From assembly GCA_050633785.1 (NCBI GenBank), contig JBOEHE010000002.1, forward strand, positions 5,832 to 69,831: 64,000 nt of DNA. The letters run 5' to 3'. A model generated the notes under the pieces. The model saw only the letters and a list, made by a program, of their open reading frames with translations, was not told the origin of the DNA and did not search any database. Within the stretch, counting starts at the first letter, position 1; the number at the start of each line of letters is the position of its first letter. This document shows, one piece after another, positions 33,702 through 42,629 of this stretch. A program made the translations under genes and the position numbers. This DNA is from CALKZN01 sp050633785 (lineage in GTDB: Bacteria; Pseudomonadota; Gammaproteobacteria; Arenicellales; Arenicellaceae).

Positions 33702-36647
33702 ATGCGTAAGCTCGGTATTGCAGCAAAATTATATTTAGCGTTCGGCAGCATATTCCTGTTGGCGGCGCTTGCCTCATCGATTGGTTGGAAAGGTTTTCAA
33801 CGAGTCGCTGACTCCCAACATTCTGTTATTGGCCAAGCAATACCCGGTTTACGCCAGGCCCATCAACTATCCACATTGAATGCTCTGATCAGTGCTGCAG
33901 CCCAACAACTAGTGCGAGCAGACAATGAACCACAAAGAGTAAACATCAGCTCAACTCTGTTTACTCAAGTCAAACAGATGAACACCCTGCTCGATGATTT
34001 CCAACAGCAGGGGTTTTCAGTTGACTCGCTGGGGCCTTTACGCCAGACAGTCTCCAACATCGAGAGCAAATTACGCCTGCAAGATGATCTGGTACGCCAG
34101 AGAATTCAGCAGCAGGCATACTTTACCGAGCTGGCCGTGAGACTGGTCGCTGCCACTGAAGAGTTGAATGACTTAGCTGATTCTCTGGTAGCTAACGCTG
34201 CGGCCACCAGCACCGCTATCACCTCAAACCTCTACGATCTGGTTGAAAATGATGCCAGTAAAAAACAGCTCTACGATGTTTTTGATCGCTTGATTGAGGT
34301 GGATCTTGACGCCATGGAACGAATGTATGAATTGCGTCTACGAAGCGCTAATTTGAGTGGACTGTTTAACCAAGTCCCCAAAGAATCTGAACTGCAGGCA
34401 CTGAATGCTCTGAGGCAACGTACCACCGAAACCATTTCGATTATGAAACGTCGAGTACGCGAGATTAACGATCCACAAAGGCGCCAGAAAGCAACTGAGT
34501 TACTTATTGCAATGGAACTCAACAATGGCCCCCTATACGTTTATGGTATTTTCGAAGCACGAATATTTTTACTGCAAATAAACGACAAGCTGACCGAACT
34601 TTCCGTAGAAATGAATCAGGAATCTCTGGCACTCAATAGGATTATCAATGAACTCAATGTTACCGGTGGCACACTGATCAACCGGGTTTCAATTACCGCC
34701 AAACAAGCACTCGATACCAGCCGTCAATTGTTTGGTGGAATATCTATCATCCTGTTACTTGTTGCCGCTGCAATCCTCTGGTGGTTTATCAAACGCAATG
34801 TCATTCGACGCCTGTTATCGCTGCAGTCAGCCACACATTCAATCACCAAAGGTGATTATGATGTAGACATCATCATCGAAGGGCACGATGAATTAACAGA
34901 TATGGGTATAGCCTTGCGCGGTTTCCGCAACAATGCAATCCAGAACCGTAAACTTGATGAAGAATTACACCAATACAAAACGCATCTGGAGGAATTGGTG
35001 GAAGAACGTTCCCAGCAGCTGCATAAAACCAACCAGATGCTATCTGAAGAAGTGCAAAACCACGCACTGGCTCGGGAAAAAGCCGAACATGCCAGCCAAG
35101 CCAAAACCGCATTTCTGGCAACCATGAGCCACGAACTTCGCACACCACTGAGCGGTGCTCTGGGCACATTGCGCCTGTTGTCTGATACGCCATTGCAATC
35201 GGGCCAATCCGACTACGTCAATATCATCAATGCTGCCAATACCACTCTGTTGGACATTGTGAACGATATTCTTGGCTATTCACAACTCGAAGCCGGCAAA
35301 CTGCATATCGAGAATCGCCGCTTCGAACTCACGGAACTTCTACAAGACGTCATTGGTCTGATGAGTGTTTCCGTAGGTGAAAAAAATAACTCCCTACTCC
35401 TGAAAATGGAGCATCAGGCTCCTCTGTGGTTGATGGGAGATTCTGGCAAACTACACCAGATTCTGATAAACCTGATAGGCAATGCCAACAAGTTCACGGA
35501 TAATGGTTCGATAACGCTTCAGGTGAATACACTACTGCACACAGCGATACCCAATAGCGTGCACAATACTGTGACTTTGCAGTTTTCAGTGCTCGACAAT
35601 GGCATCGGCATTGCCAAAGACAAACAGGAAGATATTTTTCAAGCATTCACTCAAGTCGATACCAGCAGTGCTCGGCGGTATGGCGGCATTGGTCTTGGGT
35701 TGGCTATCTGCGACCGCCTGGTTAATGCAATGGGAGGAAAAATCACCCTGCATAGCGAACTTGGCAAAGGAACCAACATCGGATTTGAAGTTGATGTTGA
35801 ATTGCGTGATGCTAAATTGCCAGTAACATCAAAACCAACAAAAACACCGACACTCCAGGTGTTGATGGTGGAAGATGATGCTACCAACAGCATGATCACC
35901 AGCCACTACCTGCAAAAACTTGGCCATCAAATTCATTCGGCTACCACCGGTGAAGATGCATTGGCGCTGCTGAGTGAACCCAAAGAACTATCACTGGTAT
36001 TGCTTGATATCAGCTTGCCCGGCATTGATGGTCTGACAATTTTAAAACATATCAGGGAAAGCGATGAGCAGCAGCTGGCCAATATACCGGTTATAGCCAT
36101 GTCCGCTCATGTATTCACCGAAGAGGTCAAGCAATACTTAAGCGCTGGTATGAACGGGTTTCTTGGCAAACCCTTCTCAATCGAAGACCTGGAACGGGCA
36201 ATTGCTCAGGCCATAAACGGAGACGAGACCATCATAACAAGCAATCCTGTGCAACAGGGTGAATTAACAGAGCAGTTAGCTGCCGAACCGGTATTCGATG
36301 CATCAATCGTAGATGGAGATATCGATCAATTAGGTTTGAGCAATGTAGAGCAACTGGTTGAATTATTTTTCCAGTCCAGCAAACAGTTAAACACTGAGGT
36401 GCTCGAGGCAATCAAGCAGAACAATTATGGTCAACTGGAAAAGCTATCTCACAAAATGAATGGGGCTGCCAGCAACTTTGGACTCAAAAGGCTCTGCCTG
36501 TTCTTAGGCAGAATAGAATCTCAAGCAGAACAAGGCGTTGCAATACCACCCTCGATGTCCGAGCAGCTACAGAACGAATATATCGACGCAATGACAGCTC
36601 TGAAAACTCATTTATCAGAGCAACAAAAATCTCATAATAAAAATTAA
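33702..36647 (+). CDS. torS: TorS-like hybrid sensor histidine kinase
   Basis: From the ATG at 33702 the protein has 981 residues; the frame is open from a GTG at 33687. Its layout is TM1 (KLYLAFGSIFLLAALASSIG), a long periplasmic helical sensor of about 300 residues, TM2 (GGISIILLLVAAAILWW), HAMP, a coiled coil, the phospho-acceptor helix FLATMSHELRTPLSG, an HATPase domain with GIGLGLAI, a receiver domain with LVLLDISLPGIDG, and an HPt domain with KLSHKMNGAASNFG. This is the full TorS phosphorelay architecture. It probably signals to TorR encoded convergently at its 3-prime side. Confidence 0.92.
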   Translation: MRKLGIAAKLYLAFGSIFLLAALASSIGWKGFQRVADSQHSVIGQAIPGLRQAHQLSTLNALISAAAQQLVRADNEPQRVNISSTLFTQVKQMNTLLDDFQQQGFSVDSLGPLRQTVSNIESKLRLQDDLVRQRIQQQAYFTELAVRLVAATEELNDLADSLVANAAATSTAITSNLYDLVENDASKKQLYDVFDRLIEVDLDAMERMYELRLRSANLSGLFNQVPKESELQALNALRQRTTETISIMKRRVREINDPQRRQKATELLIAMELNNGPLYVYGIFEARIFLLQINDKLTELSVEMNQESLALNRIINELNVTGGTLINRVSITAKQALDTSRQLFGGISIILLLVAAAILWWFIKRNVIRRLLSLQSATHSITKGDYDVDIIIEGHDELTDMGIALRGFRNNAIQNRKLDEELHQYKTHLEELVEERSQQLHKTNQMLSEEVQNHALAREKAEHASQAKTAFLATMSHELRTPLSGALGTLRLLSDTPLQSGQSDYVNIINAANTTLLDIVNDILGYSQLEAGKLHIENRRFELTELLQDVIGLMSVSVGEKNNSLLLKMEHQAPLWLMGDSGKLHQILINLIGNANKFTDNGSITLQVNTLLHTAIPNSVHNTVTLQFSVLDNGIGIAKDKQEDIFQAFTQVDTSSARRYGGIGLGLAICDRLVNAMGGKITLHSELGKGTNIGFEVDVELRDAKLPVTSKPTKTPTLQVLMVEDDATNSMITSHYLQKLGHQIHSATTGEDALALLSEPKELSLVLLDISLPGIDGLTILKHIRESDEQQLANIPVIAMSAHVFTEEVKQYLSAGMNGFLGKPFSIEDLERAIAQAINGDETIITSNPVQQGELTEQLAAEPVFDASIVDGDIDQLGLSNVEQLVELFFQSSKQLNTEVLEAIKQNNYGQLEKLSHKMNGAASNFGLKRLCLFLGRIESQAEQGVAIPPSMSEQLQNEYIDAMTALKTHLSEQQKSHNKN

Positions 36648-36662
36648 ATTGAATCTATGCGC

Positions 36663-37379
36663 CTAAAAAACATCGCTGGCAAATAAATATCCTTCACCAT
36701 GGACAGTGAGAATTATCTGCGGAGCGTGGCTATCCTCTTCAATTTTATTGCGTAAACGCAACACAAGCACATCGATAGTTCGCTCATTTGGCGACCAGAC
36801 CCGGTGAGTTACTTTTTCCATCAACCATTCCCTGTGCAGAGTTTTGCCGGGATGCTCAAGAAAAGTCACTAATAACTCAAACTCACCCCGAGTCAATGGC
36901 AACTTTTCCTGTGTACTGGAAGACAAATTGCGACGCGACAGATCCAATGTCCAACCAGAAAAGGACTTGCTTCTTGTTTTTTGCTGGGAAGAGGTATCCG
37001 GTTGCTTGAGGCGAATCAAGTTTTTCACCCGCGCCAATAACTCACGAGGATTGAAGGGTTTACAAACATAATCATCAGCGCCAATTTCCAGGCCAACAAT
37101 TCGATCAATATCATCATTGCGCACTGACACCAGAATAATACCAACATCGGTCTTTTCACACAGTTCCCTGGCAAGTTGCAATCCATCTTTTCCAGGTAAG
37201 TTAATATCCAATAACACCACATCAATAGCTGATTCAGCTATCAGGCGATCTACGCTTTCACCATCTTCAGATTGACTGACTCGATAGTTTTCAGCTTCAA
37301 AGTACGCCACCATACGAGCACGCGTTACCGCGTCATCTTCAACAATCAATACATGATGAGTGCAATTCGTATCTGTCAC
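36663..37379 (-). CDS. torR: TorR-like OmpR-family response regulator
   Basis: The 238-residue protein has a receiver domain (LIVEDDAVTRARM, phospho-Asp in DVVLLDINLPGKDG, GADDYVCKPFNPREL) and a winged-helix output domain (LTRGEFELLVTFLEHPGKTL, then VLVLRLRNKIEED). It is convergent with torS, 15 bases away, and its promoter region faces the duplicated GTTAAC promoter of the binding-protein gene at 37698. This makes those promoters its likely targets. Confidence 0.9.
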   Translation of the reverse strand: MTDTNCTHHVLIVEDDAVTRARMVAYFEAENYRVSQSEDGESVDRLIAESAIDVVLLDINLPGKDGLQLARELCEKTDVGIILVSVRNDDIDRIVGLEIGADDYVCKPFNPRELLARVKNLIRLKQPDTSSQQKTRSKSFSGWTLDLSRRNLSSSTQEKLPLTRGEFELLVTFLEHPGKTLHREWLMEKVTHRVWSPNERTIDVLVLRLRNKIEEDSHAPQIILTVHGEGYLFASDVF

Positions 37380-37486
37380 AATTCTCAGCTCATAGTTTCT
37401 TGGATAGCCTCACAGGTCGAGTCCTGAGGGTTATTGGGTGGTGATGTTAATAGATTAGCACGGGTTTATGAATGAGGTGTTGGTAA

Positions 37487-37551
37487 TTGTTAACAAATCC
37501 ATTTTTCTGTTAACAATTCATCATCCATAATTTTTAATCACTCTCTATAAT
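37487..37551 (+). promoter_or_regulatory. Activator-type promoter P1 with paired GTTAAC boxes
   Basis: Two GTTAAC boxes begin at 37489 and 37509, exactly 20 bases apart. A consensus TATAAT at 37546 has no recognisable -35 hexamer, which points to activator dependence. The same arrangement occurs at 40077-40141. I count 53 of 65 bases identical with no gap. The boxes (YTGTTAACA) resemble the enterobacterial tor box CTGTTCATAT in 7 of 10 positions. They are the best candidate TorR sites. The leader to the start at 37698 has no other clear element except a shared TAACGAAC at 37591. Confidence 0.65.
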
Positions 37552-37697
37552 GAGCTGTGGTCCCAAAGCTCTTAAAGAATAACAAGTACATAACGAACAA
37601 TATTAATAACAAGTTTTGAAATACACATAGCATATGATTTATATGCCAACAGTATTGACAAAAGCTGTTTAATATTTACAAAACCGTCTAGTGAAAA

Positions 37698-38654
37698 ATG
37701 ACTTTTTTAAAGCTTATTATCACTTATCTTTGCTTTGCAACTGTCATGTGGAACAGTCCAATAATAGCAAAAAAGAACAGTGATCCAATTAAAATATTGA
37801 AACTGGATTGGACCAGCCAAACCATCTTGTCTGAAATCACGGGAAGAATTCTCCGTCAAAGAGGATACAACGTCGAATACATATCCATGGAATCTACCGG
37901 ACAATGGTATATGCTCTATACGCAAAAAGGGCATGTCCAAATGGAAGTATGGCAAGGAACAATGGAAAAAAAATACACTGAACTCACACAGGCTAAATAT
38001 CTCATAGACGCAGGAGACCATAGCGCCTTGACTCGAGAGGAATGGTGGTACCCTTCTTACGTTGATGAATTATGCCCCGGTTTGCCAGACTGGCAGGCCT
38101 TGCGCAAATGTAAGGAGCTTTTTGCGGTCAGCGAAACAGCTCCTGAAGGCCGTTACGTAGGTGGTCCATGGGAAAAACCAGATGAGGCAAGAATTCGTGC
38201 ACTTGACCTGGGTTTTAAAGTTATAAAACAAAGCACAGGAGATGGTATTTGGGAAGAGCTGAAAAAAGCAGTGGACCAGAAACAACCCGTCGTGCTTTTT
38301 AACTGGTCTCCCAATTGGGTTGAAGCAGTCTATGATGGCAAATTTATCGAGTTTCCTGAACATGACCCTGCCTGTGAAACTGACGCGGAATGGGGTGTCA
38401 GCAAAAAATATACCTGGGACTGTGGAAACCCCAAAAATGGCTGGCTGAAAAAAGTAGTTGCAACTTCAGTGCCGGATACCTGGCCCTGTGCATTTAAAAT
38501 AATACAAAACATTGACTTTTCTAATGCAATGATTGCCGAAATTGCAGCCAATGTTGATGTTTATGGAAAATCAGTCAATCAAGCTTCTAAGCAATGGATG
38601 TCAGACAACAAAGAACTTTGGCAATCGTGGTTGCCAGATAACTGCGAATCTTAG
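37698..38654 (+). CDS. Betaine/TMAO-type ABC substrate-binding protein (orphan)
   Basis: The 318-residue protein has a short signal peptide and an OpuAC-type binding fold (IKILKLDWTSQTILSEITG, EVWQGTMEKKYTEL, LIDAGDH, CPGLPDWQALRKC, VVLFNWSPNWVEA, CGNPKNGWLKK). Rich Trp and Tyr content fits a cation-pi box for quaternary amines. It is a diverged paralogue of the TmoX-like protein at 40286-41266, including the CPGLP disulfide segment. No permease or ATPase follows, only a HAMP membrane protein. It may therefore present ligand to a sensor or share the downstream transporter. Confidence 0.85.
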   Translation: MTFLKLIITYLCFATVMWNSPIIAKKNSDPIKILKLDWTSQTILSEITGRILRQRGYNVEYISMESTGQWYMLYTQKGHVQMEVWQGTMEKKYTELTQAKYLIDAGDHSALTREEWWYPSYVDELCPGLPDWQALRKCKELFAVSETAPEGRYVGGPWEKPDEARIRALDLGFKVIKQSTGDGIWEELKKAVDQKQPVVLFNWSPNWVEAVYDGKFIEFPEHDPACETDAEWGVSKKYTWDCGNPKNGWLKKVVATSVPDTWPCAFKIIQNIDFSNAMIAEIAANVDVYGKSVNQASKQWMSDNKELWQSWLPDNCES

Positions 38655-38759
38655 AAAAAACCTAACAACAATAAGAAAACCGCTTTGATTAGCTATCTGT
38701 TGATACAGGTCGATTTAATGTACTAGCGGCATATTCTGTTTTTAAATAGTGGGGCTCAA

Positions 38760-39530
38760 ATGAATAATAAAAAAACAATCAACAATTCCAAAGTGAATAC
38801 CTTGAACAGTATTCAAACGAAAGTCAGTTTCATGCTGGTTTTATTGACGATGATAATCTTTTTCTTTATGAGCTTATGGCAAATTTATAACATCAATGAA
38901 CGTCTTAATTTTGAACTTGTTGTCAACAATCAAAATACGGCAACTAAACTCAGCAACCATATCCGTCTGCCTATGTGGCAATTAGATACTGGCTTAGTCA
39001 ACGAATCATTGAATTCAGAATTTTTGACTCCGGATGTTTACGCCATTATGGTTAAAGTTAATGCAAAACAATTGTATACCGCTTTTATCAGAGACGATGA
39101 ATGGACCCCCCAGCCACTGAAAGACTTAACGGCAGAAGAACAACTTCGCGATAGAGATGACTTGATAGCCTCTACTAAAACAATATGGCACAAATCGAAA
39201 GTTATCGGTGAAGTCATTGTTTTTTCCACAAAAAAATTCAATAACGAACGCGTACAGAGTCAGTATGTTGACATTGTTATTACTATTTTTGCGATTGGCC
39301 TAGTGCTGGTATTGGTGACCTTCCTGGTATTAAACATCATGGTAATTCGACGCGTCAATAAGCTCAGTGAAGCCGCTCTTACTATGAGCCAAGGTCGTTT
39401 TTTTGATAGTCTGGACGTCAAATCCAAGTCTGGTGATGAAATTGACCAATTATCATTTTCTATGAACATGCTCAATAAGAGTTATCAAATTGCTCGTGAT
39501 GAGCTTAAGTCCACATCGATTCGAACCTGA
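38760..39530 (+). CDS. Membrane protein with periplasmic sensor and HAMP domain, no output domain
   Basis: The 256-residue protein has TM1 (VSFMLVLLTMIIFFFMSLWQ), a periplasmic region of about 110 residues, TM2 (IVITIFAIGLVLVLVTFLVL) and a HAMP segment (VNKLSEAALTMSQGRFFDSL, DEIDQLSFSMNMLNK). It then stops within about 15 residues. No kinase, methyl-accepting or cyclase domain follows in any frame that I can support. It could be a truncated histidine kinase or a genuine accessory sensor. It follows the orphan binding protein by 105 bases and probably shares its transcript from promoter P1. Confidence 0.75.
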   Translation: MNNKKTINNSKVNTLNSIQTKVSFMLVLLTMIIFFFMSLWQIYNINERLNFELVVNNQNTATKLSNHIRLPMWQLDTGLVNESLNSEFLTPDVYAIMVKVNAKQLYTAFIRDDEWTPQPLKDLTAEEQLRDRDDLIASTKTIWHKSKVIGEVIVFSTKKFNNERVQSQYVDIVITIFAIGLVLVLVTFLVLNIMVIRRVNKLSEAALTMSQGRFFDSLDVKSKSGDEIDQLSFSMNMLNKSYQIARDELKSTSIRT

Positions 39531-39541
39531 AAAAAGCAGGG

Positions 39542-39883
39542 TTATTCACCAGCCCAGGCAACAATTATTCCTCCTGGGGCCTGTAGCAAGATGATTGGTG
39601 AGTGACCCTCTACTCCAGCCTTAAGCGATTCATTAGCAACCTGCTTAATAAGCAGTTTCACTCTTTCCCGAACACTACCTCTAACACAGAATAGCGATGC
39701 TTTGTTATTCACTCAAAGTGACAACAAAGACGATAAACCATGCGTTTATCTTTGTCCGAATCTATCTACACCAGCAAGGTTAGCGCCCAACCAAACCATA
39801 CCTTCCGCACTGTCCCCACCTATGCCAAGAGTATTTGATGGTTCGCACTTCTCCTGCCTGCATATTAGTTGACAAAAAAGCAT
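39542..39883 (-). pseudogene. Possible decayed small gene in the 755-base gap before tmoX
   Basis: On the minus strand one frame reads from an ATG at 39883, through CEPSNTLGIGGDSAEGMVWL, to a stop. After a second stop it continues as VRERVKLLIKQVANESLKAG and then a hydrophobic PIILLQAPGGIIVAW, ending at 39542. The composition looks coding on both sides of the two in-frame stops, suggesting a broken gene. No family is recognised. The rest of the gap (39884-40078) shows nothing but A/T-rich sequence. Confidence 0.3.
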
Positions 39884-40076
39884 CAACATAGAGACAGATG
39901 GTCTTCCAAATCCTCAGTACAACACATAATCAACAAGCAATAAACAATCGACACTATGAACATTTATCACCGTGTTCACCCAAACACTTTGCAATATCAT
40001 CACAGAACAAGTACCGAGAGCTCTCAATTGATAATGTGAATAAATTAACACCGTTTTGTGAATAGCACACAGCTCC

Positions 40077-40141
40077 TTGTTAACAGATTTATTTTTTCGT
40101 TAACAATTCAAAATCCATAGTTTTTAATCACAACTTATAAT
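40077..40141 (+). promoter_or_regulatory. Activator-type promoter P2 with paired GTTAAC boxes, upstream of tmoX
   Basis: GTTAAC boxes begin at 40079 and 40099, a shared TTTTTAATCA at 40121, and TATAAT at 40136. Every element is displaced by exactly 2590 bases from P1, and a leader motif TAACGAAC (40181) also keeps the spacing. There is no -35 match. The element is probably bound by TorR and drives the transporter operon in the presence of TMAO. Confidence 0.65.
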
Positions 40142-40285
40142 TAACCGCGTTACCAAAACTACTATACAGCTGTTGGTAAATAACGAACGATGGATCTTAA
40201 TAAAATTTTTTGGAGTACAAGTAGCACAGAATCAATGTGACAGCGGTACTTACAAAAATAAATACAGCATCCCGAGGAGAATAAT

Positions 40286-41266
40286 ATGATTTTAAAAAAA
40301 CGTAACTTTTTTAGAGTTTTGATCCCGGCATTGTTTATTGCTTCAATGTCAGTTTCAGGCGTATCGAGTGCCGACAGCAACCAACCAATCAAAATCCCCA
40401 TTAAAAACTGGTCAAGCCAAATTGTTATGGCTCATGTTATCGGTGGTATGTTTGAAAATATGGGAAACAAGGTTGAATATGTGCCAGTCGACACTCAAGC
40501 CAGTTTTGAAGCAGTTCGTGCTGGAGACATTACCGTTTTGCATGAAGTTTGGCAGTCCACTATGCAAAACGCCTATTACAATGCAATGGAAAAAGGCGGC
40601 CTGATCGATGCCGGCAGCCATGACGTCGTGACCAAGGAAGAAATGGGAGTTCCAAACTGGGTCATTGAAAAAGGGCTTTGCCCAGGCTTGCCCAAATGGG
40701 AAGCATTGAAAGATTGTCATGAGGCATTTGCAACTCCTGATTCTGCTGGTAAAGGTCGCTGGCTCGAAGGTCCACAAAGTTGGCATGGAGATGTGATGCC
40801 AAATCGACTTAAAGGCCTGGGCCTGGAAGGCAAATGGACGGTTAAATTTGCTGGTGCTGCAGACGCATTATGGACAGAACTGAAAGCGGCTGAAAAAGAA
40901 GGTAGAGGCACTGTCATTTTCAATTGGTCACCTAACTTTACAGACGCTACAGGTTTCACTTTTATTGAATTCCCTCCCTATTTCGACGGTTGCAGACTGG
41001 CCGATGGCGGTAGCACAGAAACAACCGGCTGTGGTTCACCCACAGGTTGGTTGAAAAAAGGTGCAAACTACAAGTTCCCGAAAACACACCCTAAAGCATA
41101 CGCTGCTTTCTCAAAGCTGGCATTCAACAAAACACACATCGGTCAAATGGCTGCACTGGTTGATGTTGATGGCATGACTCATGCCGATGCTGCTAAAAAA
41201 TGGTTGGAAGATAACAAAGATATCTGGCAACCATGGACAGTATCCACTCTGGGTGCTGGCACATAA
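40286..41266 (+). CDS. tmoX: TMAO/betaine ABC transporter substrate-binding protein, TmoX-like
   Basis: The 326-residue protein has a signal peptide (ALFIASMSVSGVSSADS) and an OpuAC-type fold: IKIPIKNWSSQIVMAHVIGG, EVWQSTMQNAYYNAM, LIDAGSHD, WVIEKGLCPGLPKWEALKDC, IFNWSPNFTDA, CGSPTGWLKKG. Several Trp residues could form the aromatic box for a trimethylammonium group. A GGAG ribosome site precedes the ATG. It is followed by ATPase and double-length permease genes, as in TmoXWV. The TMAO assignment rests on this layout and the surrounding TMAO genes. Glycine betaine or choline remain possible. Confidence 0.85.
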   Translation: MILKKRNFFRVLIPALFIASMSVSGVSSADSNQPIKIPIKNWSSQIVMAHVIGGMFENMGNKVEYVPVDTQASFEAVRAGDITVLHEVWQSTMQNAYYNAMEKGGLIDAGSHDVVTKEEMGVPNWVIEKGLCPGLPKWEALKDCHEAFATPDSAGKGRWLEGPQSWHGDVMPNRLKGLGLEGKWTVKFAGAADALWTELKAAEKEGRGTVIFNWSPNFTDATGFTFIEFPPYFDGCRLADGGSTETTGCGSPTGWLKKGANYKFPKTHPKAYAAFSKLAFNKTHIGQMAALVDVDGMTHADAAKKWLEDNKDIWQPWTVSTLGAGT

Positions 41267-41297
41267 AAACTAACGACACCTTTCAACACTCAATAAA

Positions 41298-41328
41298 ACA
41301 AGGTTCCTCTTTTGTGGGGGAACCTTGT
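41298..41328 (+). terminator. Hairpin between tmoX and tmoW
   Basis: A 10-base-pair perfect stem, ACAAGGTTCC/GGAACCTTGT, with an 11-base loop follows the tmoX stop. It has no T-run, so it is more likely an mRNA-stabilising or partial-termination element. Such hairpins often raise binding-protein expression above that of the membrane subunits. Confidence 0.5.
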
Positions 41329-41549
41329 ACTGAGTAAAGGCTTGCCATGGACACCCCTTGAAGTAAGCCATCTTTTGTACCTATAAACCGCCCGATAAAC
41401 TGACAATCCAGAAACTGAAAAACTGGTAATGGTTGTCAGAACATAATAACTACTATAAAGACACACATGCTTCGGCTGGGTTCAATATCTGTAACCGGAG
41501 AATAATGTATATAGTTTAAAACCAACCCTTTTAAATCAGGAAGTACGCC

Positions 41550-42620
41550 ATGTCCTCTCACATTGAATCCACAAGCACTGAAGAAGTGATCATAAAATGT
41601 GATTCCGTTTTTAAAATTTTTGGCGACAATGCGGCAAAAATGCTTGAATCCTCAAATGGAAGCATCAATGCTCAATCGTTTCTCGATGCAGGCTGCGTCA
41701 TTGGAGTGAACGACGCGTCATTTGAAGTCTATAAAGGTGAACTATTAATCCTCATGGGGTTATCAGGTTCAGGAAAGTCAACCTTATTGCGCTGCATTTC
41801 TCGGTTGACAGACCCCACTGCTGGAAAAATTTTTATCGAAGGTCAGGACTTACTGTCCATGAACAACAAGGATCTGATCGAACTGCGCCGCAACAAAATG
41901 GGCATGGTATTTCAGAACTTTGGCTTATTACCTCACAAAACAGTTCTGGAGAACATTGCCTTCCCCTTACAAGTAAAAGGCAACAGTACTGAAGAAAGCA
42001 TAAAACGCGCTATGGAGATGGCTGAGCTGGTTGGGCTCGGCGGCCGGGAAAATTATTTCCCTCGCGAATTGTCTGGTGGTCAACAACAACGGGTAGGTAT
42101 TGCTCGATCTCTGGCAGTTGAACCCGATATCTGGTTTCTGGACGAGCCTTTTTCAGCACTTGATCCTTTAATCCGTAAGGAGATGCAGGATGAATTTATC
42201 CGGCTACGCAAAGTCTTAAATAAGACCATTCTGTTTGTTACACACGACTTTGATGAAGCCTTGCGACTTGCCGACCGAATAGCCATCATGAAAGAAGGTG
42301 TAATTGAACAATTAGACACACCAGCAAATATCGTACTTAACCCGGCAACTGAATATGTACGTAAGTTTACCCAAGAGGTTCCCAGAGAAAAAGTACTGAC
42401 AATTGAACCTATCATGCAACCCGTCAATCACGCCGAAGAATTCAGTGACTTGAAGGTTTCAAAAGATGCCGTTGTTGAAACCGTCGCTGAAGCTATTTTG
42501 GCCCAGGAAAAAGCCGTTGCTGTTATGGACGACAACAATGAAATCGTCGGCTCTATTCATGCCTCCCATGTCATCAGTATTTTGTTTGGTGGACGATCCG
42601 AAAAAGCCACGCAGGGTTAA
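41550..42620 (+). CDS. tmoW: TMAO/betaine ABC transporter ATP-binding protein, TmoW-like
   Basis: The 356-residue ATPase belongs to the OpuAA/ProV group. It has CDSVFKIFGDNAAKML at the N-terminus, Walker A GLSGSGKST, MVFQNFGLLPHKTVLENIAF (Q-loop), LSGGQQQRVGIARSLA (signature) and WFLDEPFSALDPLIRKEMQ (Walker B). The C-terminal 80 residues form a shortened regulatory, CBS-like region. It ends 10 bases before the permease gene. Confidence 0.88.
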   Translation: MSSHIESTSTEEVIIKCDSVFKIFGDNAAKMLESSNGSINAQSFLDAGCVIGVNDASFEVYKGELLILMGLSGSGKSTLLRCISRLTDPTAGKIFIEGQDLLSMNNKDLIELRRNKMGMVFQNFGLLPHKTVLENIAFPLQVKGNSTEESIKRAMEMAELVGLGGRENYFPRELSGGQQQRVGIARSLAVEPDIWFLDEPFSALDPLIRKEMQDEFIRLRKVLNKTILFVTHDFDEALRLADRIAIMKEGVIEQLDTPANIVLNPATEYVRKFTQEVPREKVLTIEPIMQPVNHAEEFSDLKVSKDAVVETVAEAILAQEKAVAVMDDNNEIVGSIHASHVISILFGGRSEKATQG

Positions 42621-42629
42621 GCAATCATT

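Noticed and set aside
34271..35193. Several minus-strand ORFs of 80-106 codons inside torS
   Set aside because: They lie fully within the coding sequence of torS and are low-complexity reverse-complement frames.
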